46,534 nt of DNA from Phellopilus nigrolimitatus (Eukaryota; Basidiomycota; Agaricomycetes; Hymenochaetales; Hymenochaetaceae), in assembly GCA_021029095.1 (NCBI GenBank), contig JAJOHG010000200.1, positions 1 through 46,534 on the forward strand, read 5' to 3'. The notes beneath the pieces are model-generated. The model was not told the DNA's origin. It ran no database searches and saw only the letters and a list, made by a program, of their open reading frames with translations. This document shows, one piece after another, positions 31,321-40,211 of this stretch. The position numbers were made by a program, and so were the translations under genes. How positions within the stretch are numbered: position 1 is the first letter of the stretch; the number at the start of each line of letters is the position of its first letter.

Positions 31321-33053
31321 GCTTCCGGATCGTTTGTCAACATTAGCCACATCAGGCAATGCTGAGTCACCGCTGACAAAGCGGAGTGCACTGTCACATC
31401 AGCGGCGATGCTTTCGCACACGGCTAAGCCAAATGGCGCTTTCTTTTTTACAACGCGCTGCACGTCCGGCGTACGCGACGCAGCGACCGGCGCTCTATTC
31501 CAGATCGTTTCTATCCTCTTTTTTACACACTTCCCTTATCGTGCGACAGCAGGAGGATGTGCCGCCCAGCTCCGACACGATCTACCTCGGCAAGCTGCCG
31601 CCGACCGTGCAGGAGGAGAGCGTCCGGCAGGAGCTGCACGCTCTCGGGATCACGGATTTCTCAGAACTCAGAATCCGTACGCTCTGCCGCGCCCGCCCTC
31701 CTAACACGTGCTGACACGGGGGTGTCGATGAGGTCCAATGAACGAGCTCCGCAGGCGGCGCATCAAGTTCGGGTTCCTGCGCTGCGCGTCCCCGGAGGCC
31801 GCGCGCAGCGTCATGGCAAAGATCCCGGAGGACTGGTCCCTGCTCGGATTCAAAGTGGAGGCTCAATACGCGAGGCCGGACGGGCAGAACAAAAAAGCGA
31901 ACCGGCCAAAAAGTGTTGACGAGACTCAGCTATACATCGGCTTTGGCGCACTCGAAAAGGCCATCGTCACCGAACAGGACATCGACGACGCGCTCAAGGA
32001 AGCGCTCAAGGGCAGCGATATCTTGCCGACGTGGACTGTCACTATCCGTGCGTCCCACGGCGCTCCGCTAACCTTTCACGCTTCCAGACTGATTATCACG
32101 ACTTTACACCTGCCAGCGCCGAACAACGCTGGAGCCGAGCCGCGGCGTTATGCGTTCGTGCGCTTTGACTCGAAGGACTCAGCGCGCGCCGCGCTTGCGC
32201 ACATAAAACAGGCAGGCGGCCTGCGCGTGTACGGCGCGCGCGTCATCGTCGGCGTACGTATAAATAGCGATCAGCCCCGCGGCGGCGACGAGCAGGAGAC
32301 GCAGGACGCCCACCCGCGCAAAGATAGCTCCCACAAGGCTCGCGAGCCGTCAAATCGCCTGGCGGTGAGCTTTGAGAAACTGGGGAGCGGGACGGCGAGC
32401 GACGTACACGCGCTGCTCGGGACCTTGGTCCCCGAAAGTATAATATCAGGCGCACCTGGCTCAGGTCCGTTCTGTTCTGTTCCTTATCCCTTCCATCTCC
32501 AGATTCAATATTTTTGTGTGCTCATCTCTTACAGGTATCGACTCCGCGCAGCCGACGTCACGTCTCGTGCTCACGTTCAAGAGCCCCGCGGATGCCGCTC
32601 TGGCACATAGTCTGCTGCAAGGCTCAACAACGCCGAGCGGGCAGGTCGTTGTATCCCGCTTCATGAAAGGGGACGGAGAAGGGCCAGAGAGCAAGGACGA
32701 CTGAGGAGGGGCGCAATCTGAGGATGAGTTATTGATTTGGGGAGAGTCTGAGTTTTTTTTTGTGTAGACACGGTCACACGAGGGGAAGGAGAGGCTCTGC
32801 GAGAAGGCAGGACGTGTCGCACTCATCAATTTGAAAATCTATTGCTGCATCGTAAAGTACATATACAACATTCGGAAAACACCACGAATACACACAACAC
32901 ACAAGTCGACAAACAACACAAAGAAAGCAGGTAAAAAAGGAGAGCCGGGACCCAGAAAGTGTCAGAAGCATCAAACCAAATCGCACCGCAACAAAAACAA
33001 AAATCCAATAAGTAAAACCCAAAATCACAAAGTCAGACACGGCGCTACCGCGC
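31321..33053 (+). repeat. Tandem duplication, unit 2
   Basis: 1733-bp second copy of unit 1, including promoter, RRM gene and the shared 3' segment AGGCTCTGCGAGAAGGCAGG. Divergence is modest and includes indels. It runs into the 3' end of the gene at 33045-34048. Confidence 0.88.
31433..32704 (+). CDS. Mitochondrial RRM-domain RNA-binding protein, copy B
   Basis: Tandem paralogue of copy A with the same four-exon plan: 31433-31676, 31733-32047, 32117-32464, 32535-32704, giving 358 aa. The copy-A acceptor CAG of intron 1 is CAA here (31736-31738). An AG six bases upstream (31731-31732) keeps frame and adds two residues, which is the model used. If that AG is not used, intron 1 is retained and the protein truncates, or translation starts at the ATG 31738 without the presequence. 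The RRM motifs (RRYAFVRFDSKDSARAAL; IKFGFLRCASPEAARSVM) are intact. The promoter is a 112-bp copy of half of the bidirectional promoter. Confidence 0.75.
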
Positions 33054-34048
33054 TCCCGCCTCACCATCGAGCCAGGCCCGCAGGCCCGCGACGAGACGGC
33101 TCGCGGCGCGCTCGAGCGGCTCGTCGGGCGCGCGAGGGAGGTCCACGACCGTGCGCGGCGCCGGCGCGGCGGAGGTCGAGGAGGGCGGCGCGGGGGGCGC
33201 ATACACGAGCCCGACGCGCCGCGGGGAGAACGTCGCGCGCAGCGCGTCGTGGGGGACCCTGTGCCGGGGCGCACGACTCCTCGCGCCCGCGCCCTCCGAG
33301 ACGAGCCCCGCGGCGGCCGCACGCGCGCGTACGAGGTCCGCGAGGCGCGCGCGCGGCTGGCAGAACGCGAAGAGGTCAGCGGGGGCCTCCGGGCGCGGCT
33401 CGTGCAGCTCGGAGTCCCACGCGAGCACGGCCTCGTGCGCGCTGTGCAGGATGTACAGGTCGAGGACCTGTGCGCGGCTTGCGGTTAGCGGGGGGCGTTC
33501 TTGTGTGGGGGAAGGAGGGAAAGAAGAAGACGCAGGGGAGAAGGACGCACCTGCACCTCGCTCTGCAGCGCGCTGACGACGGTCGCGGACGCGGCGCCGC
33601 GCGATGAGTGGGGGAAGGGGTCGGACGAGTAGGGCGCGCGCACGCAGCGCGCGTAGGCGGGGAGGAACGTCGAACGAAGGAGGTGCATCGCGGCTTATCC
33701 CCACCACACCACACATCATCATCAGCACACCCCGCCCAGCACGGAAAATACGAAGACGAACTCACCGAGGTAGAACCCGCGGTCGACGCGGCGCAGGCCG
33801 AACGCCATCCAGTGGAGCGTGCGCGCCTCGCGCTCCGCCGCGTCCTCGGCGGTCTCCCCTCCAGGCGGCGCGAGCGCGGCGTACACGACGAGCAGGCGGA
33901 CGTGCGCGGGGAGCGCCGGCGCCGGCGCCCGGGTGGTGCGCCTGCGCGTGGGCGAGTCGGCGTTGGGGGCGGGCGGTGCGCGTGCGGGGATCTCACGCGC
34001 GAAGTAGGGCGGCGGCGGGACGAGGTCTTTCTCGGTGAGGACGACCAT
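33045..34048 (-). CDS. Protein of unknown function, paralogue 1
   Basis: Three exons on the minus strand, 34048-33766, 33693-33551, 33467-33045, giving 282 aa. I do not recognise the family. It is clearly related to the neighbour at 34353-35352: both start MVV, have a Pro-rich PPPY stretch, then an F-box-like hydrophobic helix region (LPAHVRLLVVYAAL here, LPPHILLYIVHLTL there). Both also share MHxLRSTxLPAY, RAPYSSDPFP, QVLDLxxxxxxxxxxWxxELH, PRARLxDLVRA and a C-terminal Arg/Ala region. Sequence is very GC-rich. The second intron sits before VLDLYIL, where the paralogue has none. Its last codons lie inside the RRM duplication unit. Confidence 0.72.
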
Positions 34049-34352
34049 CTCGTTCCCTTGTGCTTACACTGCGATGTATGTATAAAAGACAGACAAGGAC
34101 TGCGCAGTGATGGCACAGCTGGCAGTTGCCACACGCTCCGCAGTCTGCCCCAAGTCTATTTGTATTTCTATGTTATTTTCAGTCTTTGACTTATATTCAA
34201 AATGCCATAGATATTCCATTCCAATCCAGAGTACAGAGTACAGATACAGATACACGGGTCCCGAAAACAAGTAGTCAGATAAAAAGCACAGACAGACAGC
34301 ATACACACACACTCCAATTCAGAGATACAAGTACGCGGGGCCCACCACCCGC

Positions 34353-35352
34353 TCACCCCGCGTAATTTTCCTTCTCCCAGACCTCGAGTGCGCGCACGAG
34401 GCGGCGCGCAGCGTGCTCGAGTCGCTCGTCGCGCGCGCGGGGAACCTCCGCAATCGTGCGGCGCCCCGCGCGGCCCGCGAGCACGAGCGCCGCGCTGCGC
34501 GGCGAGAACGAGCAGCTCAGCGCGCCGAAGGGTACGCGGCGCGTACCCTTCGCGGGGGACGAGGGGGAGGAGGAGGCAGCGACGACGGCGTTCGTACCGG
34601 TGCTTGCGGAGACGACACCCGCGGCGGTACCATACGCGCGCACGAGGTCCTCGAGGCGCGCGCGCGGCTGCAGCAGGTCGAACACATCCTGGAAGGCCTC
34701 CTCGCGCTGCAGAAACAGGCCAAAGGAACGGCGTGATTAGAGCATAAGCAGGCCTGCAGACGCAACGCACCTCGAGATGCAGCTCGGTGTCGTCCGCCCA
34801 GACGTCGTCGCGCACCTTGGCGGCGAGGAAGAGATCGAGCACCTGCGTCTCGCGCTGGCCGGAGTACACGGGCGACGCAAGGTACGCCGGGGGCGCGGAG
34901 GCGGAGGAAGCGCCGTCGGCACCCGGGGCGGAGAGCGGGAAGGGGTCGGAGGAGTACGGCGCGCGGATCATGGAGGTGTACGCGGGGAGGTATGTCGAGC
35001 GCAGGACATGCATGTACGCTGTCCCAATATAAGAATGTAAAAAACAAAAACAAAATAAATACGAAGCAGCACACGCACCGACGTACACGCTCCGGCAGAC
35101 GAGGCGGAGGCTGACGGTCATCCAGTAGAGCACCTTGCGCTGGCGCTCGACCTTGCCGTCGCCGCCCGCCCGCGCACAGGCGGACTGGGGGAGGGTGAGG
35201 TGGACGATATAGAGCAGGATGTGGGGCGGGAGGGACACGAAGGTCGCGCGGGGGCGGGGGAGGGTGCCCGCTCCCGATGGGCTGTTGGAGTAGGGCGGCG
35301 GGGCGGGGAGGGACGCGGGGGGCATCTGCTTTTCGTCGAGGATGACGACCAT
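34353..35352 (-). CDS. Protein of unknown function, paralogue 2
   Basis: Three exons, 35352-35079, 35018-34771, 34706-34353, giving 291 aa. It is the tandem paralogue of the gene at 33045. The order is: MVVILDEKQMPP, a Pro-rich segment, LPPHILLYIVHLTLPQ, RQRKVLYWMTVSLRLVCR, then MHVLRSTYLPAYTSMI, YSSDPFPLS, TQVLDLFLAAKVRDDVWADD, and EAFQDVFDLLQPRARLEDLV. The N-terminal helices may be a degenerate F-box, which is an inference. The second intron follows HLE, a position not used in the paralogue. Start chosen to match the MVV start of the paralogue; an upstream in-frame ATG would add an unconserved extension. Confidence 0.72.
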
Positions 35353-36139
35353 GGCGAAGAGCTGGGAACTGGGAGCAGTGACTGGTGAGAGCGATCTGCT
35401 ATATGCACTGCGTACGTCATACTTTCCGGTCAGATCATAGCATCTCGGCGAGTTGAATACACAGAGCAATTTAAATATCTAACACATACATTTTATGTTC
35501 GTCATATCTGGGTTTGTTGGACTCTCTGGGGTTGCTGCTTAGTAAAATTATGGAGAAGTTCCGAGAGAGGAATTGTTATTTTCTTTTAAATGTAAGATGA
35601 TAGTTTAGACATTTAAAGTCAACTTGGCTGCTCTGAGATTATTTGATTATTGCATGGATGAGGTTTACTTTGAAGCTGTATATTATTAAGTGCATTAGTT
35701 GTGTGAGAGGCTGTAAAAAGTCACAATATTATAGGATTGCCAATTAGGGGTTTATTCGAGCTGCAGTTGCCGCTTTGAGGCTGTTTTTATTTTATTTTTG
35801 CATTGTTGCCGCTTTGGGAGGGAGGAAAGGAATTTGATGGATTTGATGGATGACTAAATGCGCATTTTAGTCAGCGCTGACTAAGTCTGACTAATTCCGA
35901 TCAATCCTGACAAAGAATTGATGTGGCTGTGTCTCAAGTGGCCGTTGCCTCTTAATGTTATGATGATGATTTTATGACTATGATTGTCCAACTCAACAAC
36001 CATGGTTATAAATAATAATAAACATGCTCAACACAAATAAATGGCACCCCAGAGCCTATTGCAGAAAACCCATTGATCCTCTATTAGGGGAGCTCAAAGT
36101 TTAAAATAAGGTTTACAGCTCTCAAGCTCCTGCCTATTA
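35353..36139. other. AT-rich spacer
   Basis: Nearly 800 bp without a gene, starting with the promoter of the gene at 35352. Short motifs such as TTGCCGCTTT recur. It borders a transposon cluster and may itself be old transposon sequence. Confidence 0.4.
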
Positions 36140-36686
36140 TTACAGCTGGTTGAGAAATCGTAGGCGGATTGCATTTTTTCTCTACAGTAGGTTGCTTAGA
36201 AACACAATATAGTTTATTACTCTAAATCTAGCATTACTTCCTGATTCAGACAGAGAGCCGGCCTATGCGTGACTTGTGTGTGATGCATGTCGGTCTCGTC
36301 GCCAACTCGCCGACAAGTCAAGTCTCGATATTGGTTGCACAGAGATAAAGTCAGCATTGATTTGGTTTCTTCACTATTCACTGTTTTTTTGGAGACGGGA
36401 TATATATTCTACATATAAAAGAGAGCCATAATATAGTTTTGTGAGATATCGCAACACATCTCTAGGTGGATGAAACGATAGTGTCCATGACGATGCAGGA
36501 GGACACTGGAGGGAGGGCAGATGCAACACCTAAATGTGTCACACACAAGTCACAGAACATGGGCCGGCTCGCAGTCCAAGCTAAGAAGTGCTACCGGTCT
36601 TGGAGTAATAAAACTATATTGTGTTTCTAAGCAACCTACTGTAGAACAAAAATGCAATCCGCCTACGATTTCTCAACCAGCTGTAA
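36140..36686. mobile_element. MITE with about 83-bp terminal inverted repeats
   Basis: 547 bp beginning TTACAGCTGGTTGAGAAATC and ending in its complement. The inverted repeats extend to ATAGTTTATTACTC with only a few differences, and further inward GCCGGCC...GACTTGTGTGTGA is again inverted. TA lies on both sides (36138-36139 and 36687-36688), fitting Tc1/mariner-type insertion. Non-coding. Confidence 0.8.
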
Positions 36687-36689
36687 TAG

Positions 36690-37402
36690 CACTGTGGGAA
36701 TCCACTTAGAATCCCCCCATGGTGAGTTGAATAGCTGTTTTATTTAATTGTGGCTTTCTCTGCGCATTATAGTTTAACACTTTTGGGCACTTTTATCCAA
36801 ATCATGTTTTAACTTTGTTATGCCTTTCTCCAAATGATATACTTCAACTTTCTTTTTGCCTTTGTCCACACAAAAAAGGCTTATCAAAGGCATGTTTCCA
36901 TCAAACATGTGCACGGCTGCCTAGGCGAGGTCAGTGTTAGCCATCGGTGGGACAGAGGGAGAAAGGGCAAACAGGAAGAGGTGAAATGGCACATGTTCTT
37001 GATGGTTGGGTGTAAGTGATTTCTAATTGTGGACGACTGTGCACCCTTGGATCTCCACTACAACAACAACAACAATGACGACATGTCGTGTTCTGCCCTG
37101 TTCTCACCATTTCCTGAATTGATTATCTTAGGGTTTAACTTTCTTTTTGCCTTTGTACACATAAAAAAGGCTTATCAAAGGGGTGCTTTGACAAAAACTT
37201 ACCTTTGTTAAGCCTTTCTTGTGTGGACAAAGGCAAAAAGAAAGTTAAAATACACTGTTTGGAGAAAGGCATAACAAAGTTAAAAAGTGATTTGGATAAA
37301 AGTGTCCAAAAGTGTTAAACTATAATGTGTGGAGAAAGCCACAATTAAATAAAACAACTAATCAACTCACCATGGGGGGATTCTAAGTGGGTGCCTGCAG
37401 TG
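36690..37402. mobile_element. CACTG-ended foldback element with about 215-bp inverted repeats
   Basis: 713 bp. Both ends read CACTGNNGG then CCACTTAGAATCCCCCCATG inward. The arms stay similar for roughly 215 bp (36690-36903 against 37187-37402), sharing TTTAACACTTTTGG and AACTTTCTTTTTGCC. A third partial copy of the inner arm at 37131-37180 forms a local hairpin with 37199-37246. Flanks are TAG on the left and TGG on the right, a possible imperfect 3-bp duplication as in CACTA-type elements. No transposase. Confidence 0.72.
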
Positions 37403-37432
37403 TGGTTGAGTCCTCGAATTGATTGCCCCAGG

Positions 37433-37900
37433 TAGGGCATACCACGAGTTGATCCCCGGGTTGACCCAGACCTGTTGGCGGATCTACCCGTGACCCAAAA
37501 TCCTCAACCCGGACCCGGCTTGACCTGGACCTGTTGGAACATGGATCTACAGGTCACCAAATTCCCACAGTTTCAGGTCATGGAGGTCACGGGTTTGTTC
37601 ACAGCTCCCTGCGGGTCTTAACTGATTACACATATCATATAAAATTTTATTAGGTTGTTGAATGAATAAGTTACAAGTATGCAAGTTGATACAGACAACA
37701 TATGTACAATAAACAAATGAATGAACCAGCAAAAAATATACCTATGAACTACCCACGGGTATTGTAAAAGCACAAATTCTCAACCTGGACCCATGACAAT
37801 CTGTTTCCCATGGATCACCTGTGTACGGGTGATCCGTGAATCTGCAGTCCAGGTCGGGTCACAGGTTTCCACGGGTTCTAGGGACTCGTGGTATGCCCTA
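37433..37900. mobile_element. Non-autonomous hAT element (Ac-like ends)
   Basis: 468 bp with 17-bp perfect terminal inverted repeats TAGGGCATACCACGAGT and a perfect 8-bp target duplication GCCCCAGG at 37425-37432 and 37901-37908. Eight-base duplications and TAGGG ends are typical of the Ac branch of hAT. The interior is rich in CCCGG/GGGTC-type motifs, like the subterminal repeats that bind Ac-type transposases. Non-coding. Confidence 0.92.
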
Positions 37901-37908
37901 GCCCCAGG

Positions 37909-38285
37909 TGTTCACATTCATCAAGGACACCTTTCACCCTCATTCTGTCAATCCTCCATCACATCATGTGTGACTACATGTGACTTCCGTCACTCGGATA
38001 AAGAACGTACGAGGCTACTGATTCAAATAACGATCTGGTACGATACGGTTCACGGACATAGCAGATTCGTGTCGCATCTAGCCAATTGCCTATTGTCGCT
38101 TCGCACATAGGGGTCCGCATTGACATCTGCTCATGTCAGCTAGTTCACCTAAAAGCGGAGAGCCGACGGTAGTGCGTGCACGGCAGCGAGCAGAGAAATG
38201 TGGCTCGAGCAGCCCGGACGTGAGTCAAGTTCCCAGTCCAGCGCCTCCTCAAGTCCTTGTCTACGCCGTGCGCGGCTATGCAGCC
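37909..38285. other. Spacer upstream of the epimerase gene
   Basis: About 380 bp between the hAT element and the epimerase core promoter. No gene seen; a plus-strand frame starting at 37793 is chance. Confidence 0.4.
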
Positions 38286-38291
38286 TATAAA
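38286..38291 (+). promoter_or_regulatory. TATA box of the epimerase-like gene
   Basis: TATAAA in the context CCTATAAAGGCCCC, 72 bp before the ATG at 38363. It is one of the clearer core promoter elements in the window. Confidence 0.6.
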
Positions 38292-38362
38292 GGCCCCTCA
38301 GCACGCGGTGTTCAGCGACATCGCGTCTATCTCTCAAGCACACACACTACATACATACGACC

Positions 38363-39802
38363 ATGAAAGTCCTGATCCTCGGCGCCACCGGCTTCATCGG
38401 GTACGTTTTGTCTGCAATTTCAGCCCCGGCACTTTAGAATACACGCTAGAGGTGCTGCAGCGCTCTTAGTCGAGAGAGCGAAGCAGCGCGAGGGACGAGG
38501 GGGACGTTGCGCGGATACGGAGCTGTGTGCTCGGCGCATCGAGACCGCCTGCGTGCTCTCCCATCTCAAAAAATGCTGCTCTTCCGGAGACTCATGAGTG
38601 TGGCTGATCCCCGCTCCCGCAGACTCCCCGCCGCGCAGGCGTTCGTGCGCAACGGTCACGAAGTGTACGGCCAGACCCGGAGCGCGAGCAAGGCGCGCCT
38701 CCTCGCGTCTGAAGAGAGTCCGTGTCCCTCCCCCGCGGAAAACCCGCCGATCCTTACCCCGCATTTCTTTTAAAACAGTAATCCCCGTCATTGCCGACCC
38801 CGCGACGGGCGAGCAGTGGTCCGCCGCCGCAGAGCAGGCCGACGTCGGTGCGCAGCCCTCCCAGACCCCCGCGCACACCACCTGACATTTGACACCCCCT
38901 AGTCATCGACTGCACCGGCGGCACGGACATCCAGCCGCTCTCCCAATACGTCTTCGACGTCGCGTGCGCCGCCGCCCGCACCGCGCGGGGCGCCTCCGTG
39001 CCGCGGCTCACCTACATCTACTGCTCAGGTCCGTTCCCGTTCTCCCCTCCCCTCTTAGCCGCACCTCACCTGACCTCCCTCACAGGCTCCTGGGTGCATG
39101 GCGACGACCGCACACACACCACCTCCGAGCGGTCCCCACCAAAGAATACCACTCCGCTCGTCGCATGGCGGCCCGCGCACGAGCAGCGCGTGCTCGCCTC
39201 CAGCACAGTCGACGGCATCGTGCTGCGCCCCGCGCTGCTGTACGGCCGCGGCGGCTCCATCCTCGCGTCGCTCTTCGCCGCGGCGCGCACCGCCGCTGCA
39301 CAAGGCAAAGACTTCGCGTGGCCTGGCCGCGCGGGCGGCCGCTGGGCGCTCGTGCACGTCGACGACCTCGCGCGCCTCTTCCTCTGCGTCGCCGAGGCGG
39401 TCCGTCTCCCCGCATCCTCTGCACCACTCACTTATATCTAATCTTTTTATTTTTATTTATCTTGCACAGGCTCCCGCGTGCAAGGGCCTCGTCTTCGACG
39501 CCGCGAACGACTACTCCGAGCCAGTCAACGCCGTCCTCGACGCAGCCGCGGGCGCAGCCGGCGCACGCGGCTGGGCGTACCGCGAGCCTGCCAGCCGTAC
39601 GTGTCTTTCTTCTTCTCCCTTCTCCCTTCTCCCTTCTCTCGTCTGACACCCGCTCTCCTTGACAGCCTTCGAAGAGGCCGTCGCGACGACGACGCTCCTG
39701 CGCCCGAGCCTCGCACGCGCGCTCGTCGGCTGGCGCCCACTTAAGGCAGGGCTCGTCGACGGCATGCCGGCGTACTACGCGGCGTACGCGGCCTCCGTCT
39801 GA
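38363..39802 (+). CDS. NAD(P)-binding epimerase/dehydratase-like protein
   Basis: Seven exons: 38363-38400, 38623-38717, 38779-38847, 38903-39028, 39086-39399, 39470-39596, 39666-39802, giving 301 aa with consistent phases. The Rossmann signature GATGFIG spans the first splice (MKVLILGATGFIG then LPAAQAFVRNGHEVYGQTR), which marks an atypical/extended SDR. TYIYCSGSWVHGD corresponds to the strand with the catalytic Ser/Tyr region, followed by VLRPALLYGRGG and VHVDDLARLF, both standard for the epimerase family. Substrate unknown. Introns 2, 4 and 5 use GTCCGT donors. Several introns are GC-rich and could be misread as coding. Short exons (38, 95, 69 nt) make ORF-based detection fail. Confidence 0.85.
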
Positions 39803-40211
39803 GCGGATTAGGGGACCCGGGGACCCGCCGACGGCGTTTTTTGCACGAGGTGTGCGCCGTGCCGAATGTGTCGCGTGTAGCAGTACATGTGCCACCGAAT
39901 ATATCACCCGCCCCTTCTTTCATCTCTTGCCTCCGTTTTTGATTGCGGTGGTATAGAATGCGTGTTGTTGGACAGTACAGGTACATACAGAAAAGAAAAG
40001 AAAAAAGATAATGGAGATAACGAAGATAGCAACTAAAGAAAGCGCGAGCTATGTATCCAAGTCCGAGAGCCCGGAGGCCCCGGACTCTTAAATTTCAGCC
40101 AATCCGCTAAATAAGATCAGGCGCATAACCTATCCATCATACGCATTTTCCAGGACAGACATATCCAATTCACGATTCAGAAAAGAAGAACGAACCGCAG
40201 AGAGCTCAGGA
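39803..40211. other. Convergent spacer, epimerase and permease
   Basis: About 410 bp of 3' regions from both converging genes, with an A-rich segment near 39990. No gene seen. Confidence 0.5.

Noticed and set aside
33608..34189. Plus-strand 193-aa frame opposite paralogue 1
   Set aside because: It is antisense to conserved exons shared by two paralogues, so the minus-strand reading is the real one.
34168..35469. 433-aa minus-strand open frame taken as one uninterrupted gene
   Set aside because: It runs through two introns with canonical signals and loses similarity to the paralogue in those stretches. The spliced 291-aa model keeps all shared motifs.
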